Source: Bacillota bacterium
GTDB taxonomy: Bacteria > Bacillota > Clostridia > DSM-8532
Length of the DNA: 6,379 bases
NCBI GenBank assembly: GCA_023459915.1
Contig: JAEWSN010000183.1
Span: 1-6,379 of the forward strand
Direction: 5' to 3'
The translations under genes were made by a program, and so were the position numbers. The number at the start of each line of letters is the position of its first letter. Positions within the stretch are counted from its first letter, which is position 1. Below the pieces are notes generated by a model, which was given only the letters and a program-made list of their open reading frames with translations, was not told the origin of the DNA and did no database searches. Positions 1 to 5,716 of this stretch are shown here, one piece after another.

Positions 1-2
1 TG

Positions 3-587
3 TTTCTCTTCTCTCTCATGGGATATGCCGCGTCCATGATGATTCAAAGGGACAGGGGCCAGCTGAAGCGCATGGCCCAAACCGATTTGCTGACCGGCTT
101 GTACAACCGCAAGGGGTTCCAGTCCAGGGCGGACGAGGAATGGGCGCGTGCCAACCGGTATGGACGGGTGTTCAGCCTGCTCCTGTTCGATATCGATCAT
201 TTCAAAAGGGTCAATGACCGGTATGGTCATGCAGCCGGGGACGAGGTGCTCCGGGAGGTCTCGCGCGTGATGCGCGCAGTGGCGCGAAAAAGTGATGTGA
301 TGTTCCGGTGGGGTGGCGAGGAGTTTCTGGTGTTGCTTCCGGAAACGGCTCGTGAAGCGGCCGGGCAGGCCGCCGAGAAATTTCGGCGGGCCATCGAGGA
401 GGGTGTTTCGGTCAAGGGAGACCCGGTCACGGTCAGTGTTGGTGTCGCCACCTGGTCGAATCAGGAGAAAAGCTTTGATACGTTGGCACATGCGGCTGAT
501 GAAGCGATGTACCGGGCCAAGGAGGAAGGGCGGAACCGGGTGTGCATGGCGGTGAATGAAAGCACTGCGAAATCCGGCTTTCTGTGA
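3..587 (+). CDS. Diguanylate cyclase, GGDEF domain (5'-partial)
   Basis: GGDEF-domain enzyme that would condense two GTP into the second messenger cyclic di-GMP. The frame is open to the left edge, so the true start and any sensor region lie outside. The ATG at 18 is probably internal, because the residues before and after it (FLFSL, then MGYAASMMI) look like the end of a membrane helix. Counting from that Met, the domain opens with DLLTGLYNRKGF (23-34). The metal-binding segment FDIDHFKRVND follows at 57-67. The active-site loop GGEEF is at 99-103. RKSD at 90-93 lies exactly five residues before it, which matches the RxxD inhibitory site for product feedback. The usual domain end (ADEAMYRAKEEGRNRV) is present, so catalytic and allosteric residues are intact. 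The domain is C-terminal and followed by only a short tail. The input signal cannot be judged from this fragment. Confidence 0.93.
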   Translation, partial: FLFSLMGYAASMMIQRDRGQLKRMAQTDLLTGLYNRKGFQSRADEEWARANRYGRVFSLLLFDIDHFKRVNDRYGHAAGDEVLREVSRVMRAVARKSDVMFRWGGEEFLVLLPETAREAAGQAAEKFRRAIEEGVSVKGDPVTVSVGVATWSNQEKSFDTLAHAADEAMYRAKEEGRNRVCMAVNESTAKSGFL

Positions 588-593
588 TACAAT
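565..593 (+). promoter_or_regulatory. Candidate sigma-70 promoter with extended -10
   Basis: TGATACAAT at 585-593 is an extended -10 element (TG, one base, then TACAAT, five of six matches to TATAAT). A weak -35-like CTGCGA lies at 565-570, 17 bp upstream. The TG of the extended -10 is part of the TGA stop codon of the diguanylate cyclase gene. Transcription would start near 600 and give a leader of about 68 nt for the ABC-F gene at 668. This is motif matching only; the -35 is poor, and the preceding gene could also read through. Confidence 0.4.
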
Positions 594-667
594 GGATGGA
601 CATCAGCCCTGCCACAGGCAGTCGCATCCAGGAGGTGGCCGTCCGCGCAATCGGCGGCAGTACAAGC

Positions 668-2287
668 ATGATTCAAACAAACGGCATTTCCCTGCGTTAC
701 GGGGATAAAAAACTGTTCGAGGACGTCAACGTCAAGTTCACCGCCGGCAACTGCTACGGCGTCATCGGCGCCAATGGCGCCGGCAAAACCACATTCCTCA
801 AGATCCTTTCGGGAGAGGTGGAGCCCAATGAGGGCGATGTGTCCATGACCCCGGGGGAGCGGATGGCCGTGCTCAAGCAGGACCATTTTGCCTTTGACGA
901 TCACCCCGTACTCGAGACCGTGATCATGGGCCACCAGCGTCTGTTCGAGATCATGCAGCAGAAAGACGCGCTGTACGCCAAGCCGGATTTTTCGGATGCC
1001 GACGGCATGCTCGCTTCCGAACTCGAGCATGAGTTTGCCGAGATGGACGGCTGGGACGCGGAGACCAACGCGGAAAAATTGCTGATGGGACTGGGCATCG
1101 GCCGGGAGCTGCATCAGAAGTACATGCGCGAGCTCTCCGGTGACGACAAGGTGAAGGTGCTTCTGGCGCAGGCCCTGTTCGGAAATCCGCACAACCTGCT
1201 GCTCGACGAGCCCACCAACCATCTGGACTTCAAGGCCATCAACTGGCTTGAGGAGTTCCTGATGGATTACCAGAACACGGTCATCGTGGTCTCGCACGAC
1301 CGGCATTTCCTCAACAAGGTCTGCACCCACATGCTCGACATCGACTATGGCAAGGCCACGTTGGTCACGGGCAATTACGATTTCTGGTACGAATCCAGCC
1401 AGCTCGCCATCAAGGTGCTCAACGACTCGAACAAGAAGAAGGAAGAGAAGATCAAGGAGCTGCAGGCGTTCATCCAGCGCTTCTCCTCCAACGCGTCCAA
1501 GGCGCGCCAGGCCACCTCGCGCAAAAAGCTGCTCGACAAAATCACCATCGACGACATTCATCTGTCGTCGCGCAAATACCCGTTTGTGGGATTCACGCCA
1601 ACCCGTGAGGCCGGCAAGGAAATCCTTACGGTCGAGAACCTCTCCAAGACGGTCAACGGCGAGCAGGTGCTCAACAACATCTCCTTCCGCGTGGAGAATG
1701 GGGACAAGATCATTTTCCTGGCCCGCAGCGAATCCGCGCGGACCGCGCTGTTCCAGATTCTCATGGAGGAAATCGAACCGGACGAAGGTTCCTTCAAGTG
1801 GGGCATCACCACCAGCCAGGCCTATCTGCCCAAGGACAACAACGCCTATTTCGATGGCGTCAAGCTCTCGTTGGTCGACTGGCTGCGCCAGTTTTCCGAG
1901 GAGAAGTCCGAAAACTTCATCCGCGGGTTCCTCGGCAAGATGCTCTTCTCCGGGGACGAGCCGTTGAAGATGGCCCATGTGCTCTCCGGCGGGGAAAAGG
2001 TCCGCTGCATGTTCTCGCGCCTGATGCTTTCCGGCGCGAACGTGCTGCTGCTCGATGATCCCACCAACCACCTCGATTTGGAATCCATCACCTCGGTCAA
2101 CAACGGGCTGACCGCGTTCAAGGGCACCATGCTCTTCTCCTCCCATGACCACAAGTTCATTGAGACCATTGCCAACCGGGTCATTGAAATCACGCCGAAC
2201 GGCCTGGTGGACCGGCGTATGGAGTTCAACGAATTCCTGGAGGACGAGGCGCTCCAGGCGCAGATCGACGAGATGTACAAGGTGTGA
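668..2287 (+). CDS. ykpA: ABC-F family ATPase, YkpA/YbiT type
   Basis: Soluble tandem ABC ATPase of the ABC-F class, whose studied members bind the ribosomal E site and act on stalled or initiating ribosomes rather than transporting solutes. It has 539 aa, close to the family norm, and no membrane segments. NBD1 has Walker A GANGAGKT (34-41), a variant signature LSGDDKVKV (156-164), Walker B with DEPTNHLD (from D180) and switch His210. A charged linker at about 238-309 (FWYESSQLA, a lysine-rich helix, ATSRKKLLDKIT) is the P-site tRNA interaction region typical of ABC-F. NBD2 has the signature LSGGEKVRC (439-447) and switch His493. Its Walker A is degenerate (ARSESART, 352-359), and Walker B reads DDPTNHLD, with Asp464 for the catalytic Glu. 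The ATG at 668 is preferred because family similarity begins there (MIQTNGISLRYG). A GTG at 584 would add 28 unrelated residues. The ribosome-binding site is weak: GGAGGTGG at 630-637 is too far away, about 30 nt. The second-site changes partly match what I recall of YkpA proteins. Confidence 0.93.
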   Translation: MIQTNGISLRYGDKKLFEDVNVKFTAGNCYGVIGANGAGKTTFLKILSGEVEPNEGDVSMTPGERMAVLKQDHFAFDDHPVLETVIMGHQRLFEIMQQKDALYAKPDFSDADGMLASELEHEFAEMDGWDAETNAEKLLMGLGIGRELHQKYMRELSGDDKVKVLLAQALFGNPHNLLLDEPTNHLDFKAINWLEEFLMDYQNTVIVVSHDRHFLNKVCTHMLDIDYGKATLVTGNYDFWYESSQLAIKVLNDSNKKKEEKIKELQAFIQRFSSNASKARQATSRKKLLDKITIDDIHLSSRKYPFVGFTPTREAGKEILTVENLSKTVNGEQVLNNISFRVENGDKIIFLARSESARTALFQILMEEIEPDEGSFKWGITTSQAYLPKDNNAYFDGVKLSLVDWLRQFSEEKSENFIRGFLGKMLFSGDEPLKMAHVLSGGEKVRCMFSRLMLSGANVLLLDDPTNHLDLESITSVNNGLTAFKGTMLFSSHDHKFIETIANRVIEITPNGLVDRRMEFNEFLEDEALQAQIDEMYKV

Positions 2288-2307
2288 TTGCGCGGACCGC
2301 GCACACC
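2281..2307 (+). other. Bulged hairpin 1 across the ABC-F stop codon
   Basis: GGTGT (2281-2285) pairs with ACACC (2303-2307), and GCGCG (2290-2294) pairs with CGCGC (2298-2302), around a 3-nt GAC loop. A 4-nt bulge, GATT, sits on the 5' side. This gives ten base pairs, mostly GC. There is no T-run, so it is not a standard intrinsic terminator. It may stabilise the 3' end of the ABC-F mRNA, assist termination, or be a palindromic protein site (GCGCG-GAC-CGCGC). An alternative pairing is TTGCGC (2288-2293) with GCGCAA (2315-2320). Confidence 0.45.
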
Positions 2308-2325
2308 GCAGCCTGCGCAACAGAT

Positions 2326-2354
2326 GTGCCTGGGTGCGTCATGGACGCAGGCAC
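2326..2354 (+). other. Bulged hairpin 2 in the same intergenic gap
   Basis: GTGCCT (2326-2331) pairs with AGGCAC (2349-2354), and GCGTC (2336-2340) pairs with GACGC (2344-2348), around a 3-nt ATG loop. A 4-nt bulge, GGGT, sits on the 5' side. The shape nearly copies hairpin 1 (5-6 bp, 4-nt 5' bulge, 5 bp, triloop) although the bases differ. No T-run follows. It lies in the 104-bp gap before the cysteine-rich gene. A third, weak stem (GGCCGG 2364-2369 with CCGGTT 2375-2380, two G-U pairs) abuts that gene's ribosome-binding site. Confidence 0.45.
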
Positions 2355-2382
2355 GGGGTCAACGGCCGGTTCATCCGGTTTT

Positions 2383-2388
2383 GGAGGA
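2383..2388 (+). promoter_or_regulatory. Strong ribosome-binding site deciding the 2392 start
   Basis: GGAGGA lies 3 nt before the ATG at 2392. It is the clearest Shine-Dalgarno in the window and favours that ATG over an open-frame GTG at 2284, which overlaps the ABC-F stop codon and would add 36 unrelated residues. Confidence 0.75.
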
Positions 2389-2391
2389 AAC

Positions 2392-2688
2392 ATGAGAGAA
2401 TGCATCTGCAGCAGTTGCGCGAATTTGCGCGATGTCATGGGCGAAAACGGACCCACGGGTGAAACCGAATGTGAATTCGGCTATCCCGGCGTGGGCTGCG
2501 AAACCTGCGAGTCCGATCAATGTGTCTACGACTACGACTGTCCCCGCTGGGTGGATGCCGAGGCGGAACCCGCCCTGGTGACCGTCCGATGCGCGTCCTG
2601 CGGCAAGGAACTCACCGCGCCGGCGGACGACCGCGAGGACGGGGAGATCTTCTGTGTGGACTGTTACCTGAAACGGGAGAGGGCCTAA
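2392..2688 (+). CDS. Small cysteine-rich zinc-ribbon protein
   Basis: A 98-aa cytoplasmic protein with 12 cysteines and no signal peptide or membrane segment. The N-terminal half carries C4, C6, C9, C27, C36, C39, C44 and C50. These are spaced as CxCxxC, then a gap, then CxxCx4Cx5C, with an acidic stretch (ESDQCVYDYDCPRW) and no family I recognise. The C-terminal half is a clear zinc ribbon: C67-x2-C70-x17-C88-x2-C91, with CGKEL after the first pair and FCVDCYLK at the second. That spacing fits the small CxxC-x17-CxxC zinc-binding domain. Two separate metal-binding units are likely. The N-terminal one could also hold an iron-sulfur cluster, but this is a guess. The stop codon is 1 nt before the XRE regulator gene, so the two are almost certainly co-translated. 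A metal or redox sensing partner of that regulator is possible but unproven. Confidence 0.8.
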   Translation: MRECICSSCANLRDVMGENGPTGETECEFGYPGVGCETCESDQCVYDYDCPRWVDAEAEPALVTVRCASCGKELTAPADDREDGEIFCVDCYLKRERA

Positions 2689-2689
2689 A

Positions 2690-3427
2690 ATGAGCAGACT
2701 GGGAGATGAAGTGGCGCGCATGCGCCTGGCGAAGGGACTCACACAAAAACAGCTGGCCAAGCTGGCCGGTGTGGCCGAGGCCTACATACAGGACGTGGAA
2801 TCCGGCAAACGGGTGATGAACGATCAACTGGCATCCCGGATTTCCAAGTTGCTCGGGGGCCATTTTGGTTCGGAAGCGCCGGAAATGGCCGAGCCGGAGC
2901 CGGTTCGGGCTGCGCCACGGCCGTTGTCCGCCACCGCGAGAACCGGCGTCTCCAGGCAGGCCGCGCCGCAGGTGGTCTATTCCACCGAGGCCCAGAACGA
3001 AAGCGCGGATGCGGCGAAAAATCCCATTTGGTCGGAAGCCTTCAGCCAAATGCTTCGCGAGGTGCCCGTATACGATCCGCTGATGCGCAAGCAAACCGGT
3101 ACCCGCACCATGGCGGTGGTCTCCGGGAAAATCGAGGGACAGCCCAAGGAAAAGGTTTTTTGGGTGGAGATGGCCGACAACGACATGATTGGCTACCGCA
3201 TCCAACGGACTGATGTGGTGTTTGGCGTCGAAACCAGACGGATGGATGGCGATGGCTTCTACTTCATCGCCTGGAACGGACAGCGGGCCATCCGCCAGCT
3301 CAAGGCCCAGCCGGGCGGCATGATTCAGATTGCCTGCCACAAGGGTGCGCCTGTCCGAGAAACGGTTGCCATCACGCAAATTGAGATTCTGGGGCGGATG
3401 CTCAGGGTGGAGGTTTCGCTGGCATGA
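2690..3427 (+). CDS. XRE-family HTH regulator with degenerate S24/LexA-like C-terminal domain
   Basis: A 245-aa DNA-binding protein. Residues 4-56 are a Cro/CI-type helix-turn-helix (LTQKQLAKLAG, then AYIQDVESGKR). A Pro/Ala-rich linker covers about 62-105. Residues 115-240 resemble the LexA/CI S24 fold: VPVYDP, then FWVEMADNDMIG, DVVFGVET, DGDGFYFI and RAIRQL. In active S24 proteins the third motif is (D/N/M)SM with the nucleophilic serine, and the last carries a lysine general base. Here Asp165 replaces the serine (ADNDM, 162-166) and Arg202 replaces the lysine, so self-cleavage should be impossible. The domain probably serves dimerisation or ligand sensing. The start at 2690 is 1 nt after the previous stop. 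The stop overlaps the transporter start as ATGA, giving tight translational coupling. Its target could be its own operon. No operator is identified, though the palindrome at 2290-2302 is a candidate. The HTH is certain; the S24 relation is inferred from motif order. Confidence 0.87.
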   Translation: MSRLGDEVARMRLAKGLTQKQLAKLAGVAEAYIQDVESGKRVMNDQLASRISKLLGGHFGSEAPEMAEPEPVRAAPRPLSATARTGVSRQAAPQVVYSTEAQNESADAAKNPIWSEAFSQMLREVPVYDPLMRKQTGTRTMAVVSGKIEGQPKEKVFWVEMADNDMIGYRIQRTDVVFGVETRRMDGDGFYFIAWNGQRAIRQLKAQPGGMIQIACHKGAPVRETVAITQIEILGRMLRVEVSLA

Positions 3428-4353
3428 CGGTCAACTTCACGGAAGTGGTCACACAAATGGGCGTGATGCTCCTGATTGTGGCAGCCGGCTATGCCATGCG
3501 GCGCTTTCACTGGACCGACAAGTCCGCGGACGGCGCCTTTTCCCAAATCATTGTCCGCATGACCGCGCCCGCCCTGGTGTTCTATGGGGTCGTGGGCAAT
3601 CGTGAACAGCTGTTGTCCGGCAGCCTGCCGCAGGTGGTGCTGGCGGTCGGCGTCACGGTCCTGATTGCGGGATTGCTCGCGGGACTGGTGTTCCGGGGAA
3701 AGAAACTGCGTGTGGAACACCGCATCGTGCTGCGCATCACCACCATGTTCGGGAATGTCTCTTTTTTAGGCATTCCCCTTTGTTATGGGCTGTTCGGCCA
3801 GGAAGGCCTGATGTACGCCTCCCTGTACGCGGCCGCGCAGGATCTGCTGTTCTGGTCCCTCGGTGTGGCGATGATGGGACATGGCACGGCAAAGCTGGAT
3901 TGGAAGCGGATGATCAACCCGTCTCTGGTGGGCATCCTGCTGGCGGCACTGCTGGTGTTGACGGGCATTCCGGTTCCGGAATTCCTCATGAAAACGGCCA
4001 GCACGGTTGGCGCGGCGACCCTGCCGTTGTCCCTGCTGGTGGTGGGAGCGGGCTTTCACGGTGTTCATCTGGGCCGTGACACCCTGCGGGCATTGTTGCC
4101 GGTGGCCGGATTGAAGCTGGTGCTTGTGCCGGCCATCATGGCCGTACTGTTGTCCCTGATTCCCATGGCGCCTGTCGCCCGCGCGGTGTTGGCCATGGAA
4201 ATTGCCATGCCCAGCGCGGCGGCCACCGTCGCCCTGGCCCGGACGAATGGACAGGACTGGCAATATGCCGCGGGCGCGGTGATGCTCACCACCCTACTCA
4301 GTGCCGTGACGGTGCCGCTGATGGTGCTGCTGCTCAATGCCGTGGGGGGGTGA
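3424..4353 (+). CDS. AEC-family (auxin efflux carrier-type) permease
   Basis: A 309-aa inner-membrane protein with about ten hydrophobic helices (for example roughly 8-25, 37-57, 69-90, 165-185 and 215-245). This length matches bacterial AEC transporters, which export or exchange small carboxylates such as malate or malonate. Family hallmarks are the conserved GNVSFLGIP (110-118) after the first half of the protein, a proline in TM2 (MTAPALVF), and MEIAMPSAA (258-266) in the C-terminal half, which pack at the crossover of this fold. Its ATG overlaps the regulator stop codon by four bases. The substrate cannot be read from sequence. A malic enzyme gene lies nearby on the other strand, which hints at organic acids but is weak evidence. 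The gene ends in GTG followed by two GGG codons, a run of seven G just before the stop. Confidence 0.9.
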   Translation: MTVNFTEVVTQMGVMLLIVAAGYAMRRFHWTDKSADGAFSQIIVRMTAPALVFYGVVGNREQLLSGSLPQVVLAVGVTVLIAGLLAGLVFRGKKLRVEHRIVLRITTMFGNVSFLGIPLCYGLFGQEGLMYASLYAAAQDLLFWSLGVAMMGHGTAKLDWKRMINPSLVGILLAALLVLTGIPVPEFLMKTASTVGAATLPLSLLVVGAGFHGVHLGRDTLRALLPVAGLKLVLVPAIMAVLLSLIPMAPVARAVLAMEIAMPSAAATVALARTNGQDWQYAAGAVMLTTLLSAVTVPLMVLLLNAVGG

Positions 4354-4359
4354 ACGCGC

Positions 4360-4390
4360 GGAGGGATACCGGAGGGACAACCCGGGAAGG
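4360..4390 (+). promoter_or_regulatory. Three purine-rich Shine-Dalgarno-like tracts before the acyltransferase gene
   Basis: GGAGGGA occurs at 4360-4366 and again at 4371-4377, and GGGAAGG follows at 4384-4390. Only the last is at normal distance (9 nt) from the ATG at 4400. The first two form a short direct repeat with no start codon suitably placed in the acyltransferase frame. The whole gap between the two genes is 46 bp and holds no evident promoter or terminator. Confidence 0.4.
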
Positions 4391-4399
4391 GCCGTACGA

Positions 4400-5716
4400 A
4401 TGGTACAGGAATCAGGAAAATGCGGAAAGAAGATGTTTATGGAAGCGGCGGATGGCGGCAGGCCAAACCGGCTGCTGATTGCCGGTGTGCGCGCGTTTCT
4501 GTTCCTGTATTTTCTCCGGTTTCGGCTCTCCATCGACAAATCGGCCATCGCCGGATTGAAGCCTCCCTACATCCTCATCGGCAATCACGCCTCGAATCTG
4601 GACGCGTTTCTCGTCGCGCGCGCCCTTCACCCGGGCCGCATGAACTATGTGACCAGCGCGTTTTTTTACCGCTTCCGGGTGCTGCGGTTTCTGCTGCGAA
4701 AAGCGGGCGCCATCCCAAAGGCACACCGCCAGAAGGATCTCTCCTCCCTGCGCATGATGATGAAATCCCTCAAGGAGCGGCGGATTCTGATGATATTCCC
4801 GGAAGGCCGGCGTTCCCTGGACGGTACGGGGAGCCGGTTTGCCGAAGCGTTGGCCAAATTCGTGAAGCGCAGCGGGGTGCCGGTGATCGCGGCGCACATC
4901 GAGGGCAGTTATCTGGCGTGGCCGCGATGGGCGCGAAAAGTCCGTCCTGGTCCCATTCGGATACGATTCTCAAGGGTATTCATGCCGGAGGACATCAAAA
5001 CAGCCGGCATTGACCAGCTTCATGAGGGGATGATGCAGGCGCTCCGCTTCAACGATTATGAGGCTGTGGCGGAATCGGATGCCCGCTATCGTGCCCGGAA
5101 TCCGGCAGATCACCTGCAGGAGCTCCTGCATGTCTGTCCGGATTGTCTGGCGGAAATGGTCATCACGGGAGAAGGTGACCGGGTGGTTTGCGCTGCTTGT
5201 GGCGCAAGCGCGGGGTTGCTTCCCACCGGCAGGTTCCAACGGATCTCGGGAAAAGTCGAAGCCTGGCCGGACGTTCCCGCCTGGTTCCGCCTGCAACGTG
5301 CCGTTTTGGCCGAAAAAATGCGCGATCCCGCCTTTGCGCTGCGGATGCCTGTCTGTCTGCGCCGCACCGAGACATCGCCCGATTCCCCCATGCGGACCAT
5401 CGGCAACGGGGAGGCCGTGCTGGACCGTGAGGGACTCCGCTTTTTGGGGGATGAGGCAACCGGCCATTTCACGGTTTCCTTTCCCATACAGGATCTGGAC
5501 ATGCTGCCGGTTTCCATCGGGAAGTCCTTTGAGTTGTGCGACGGGGACGGTGTATACTGGCAATGGAGGCCGGATCAGCCCGAACAGGTGATCCGGATTG
5601 AGCAATATGTGGACATCTGCCTGTATGGGGAACAAGCGCCGTCACCCGATGTTGATTTGGATGCTGCTGTGGATGGCAGTGCTGCTCGCCGGCTGCGTGG
5701 GGAATGCTCGTCCTGA
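4400..5716 (+). CDS. PlsC-type lysophospholipid acyltransferase fused to a zinc ribbon and C-terminal beta-rich domain
   Basis: A 438-aa protein, much longer than the 200-260 aa typical of PlsC. A hydrophobic N-terminal helix (LLIAGVRAFLFLYFL) would anchor it at the inner membrane. The acyltransferase block has the catalytic HX4D motif (NHASNLD, His63 to Asp68), the acceptor-binding motif FPEGRRS (133-139) and the late hydrophobic VPVIAAHIEGSY. It would transfer an acyl chain to a lysophospholipid or similar acceptor. After about residue 235 comes a CxxC-x14-CxxC ribbon (Cys246, 249, 264, 267). Residues 335-410 then form a strand-rich segment that could be a PH/GRAM-like fold, though this is weak. 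The start is uncertain: 4400 has GGGAAGG 9 nt upstream, while 4337, 4433 and 4439 are also in frame. The last 29 or so residues after ICLYG are low complexity and overlap the next gene. Phosphatidic acid synthesis is the default guess, but the fusion suggests a specialised acceptor. Confidence 0.85.
   Translation: MVQESGKCGKKMFMEAADGGRPNRLLIAGVRAFLFLYFLRFRLSIDKSAIAGLKPPYILIGNHASNLDAFLVARALHPGRMNYVTSAFFYRFRVLRFLLRKAGAIPKAHRQKDLSSLRMMMKSLKERRILMIFPEGRRSLDGTGSRFAEALAKFVKRSGVPVIAAHIEGSYLAWPRWARKVRPGPIRIRFSRVFMPEDIKTAGIDQLHEGMMQALRFNDYEAVAESDARYRARNPADHLQELLHVCPDCLAEMVITGEGDRVVCAACGASAGLLPTGRFQRISGKVEAWPDVPAWFRLQRAVLAEKMRDPAFALRMPVCLRRTETSPDSPMRTIGNGEAVLDREGLRFLGDEATGHFTVSFPIQDLDMLPVSIGKSFELCDGDGVYWQWRPDQPEQVIRIEQYVDICLYGEQAPSPDVDLDAAVDGSAARRLRGECSS

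Noticed and set aside
609..621. Hairpin CTGCC-ACA-GGCAG as a terminator of the diguanylate cyclase gene
   Set aside because: Only five base pairs and no T-run follows.
584..667. N-terminal extension of the ABC-F protein from GTG 584
   Set aside because: The 28 residues lack family similarity, the GTG overlaps the previous stop, and it would be upstream of the likely transcription start.
1347..1967. Plus-strand 206-codon frame inside the ABC-F gene
   Set aside because: Ser/Arg/Pro-rich wrong-frame text within a conserved gene.
461..2320. Very long minus-strand open frame (619 codons) antisense to the ABC-F gene
   Set aside because: It mirrors a strongly biased GC-rich gene and has shadow-type His/Leu/Val/Glu-rich composition with no recognisable domain. 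The plus strand has all the ABC-F motifs.
2364..2382. GGCCGG/CCGGTT stem followed by TTTT as an intrinsic terminator
   Set aside because: Four strong pairs plus two G-U pairs and only four T. It sits directly on the ribosome-binding site of the next gene, so at most it could affect translation.
2612..3379. Minus-strand open frame of 255 codons opposite the XRE gene
   Set aside because: No domain is visible, the composition is His/Gly/Arg-rich, and the plus strand codes a clear HTH protein.
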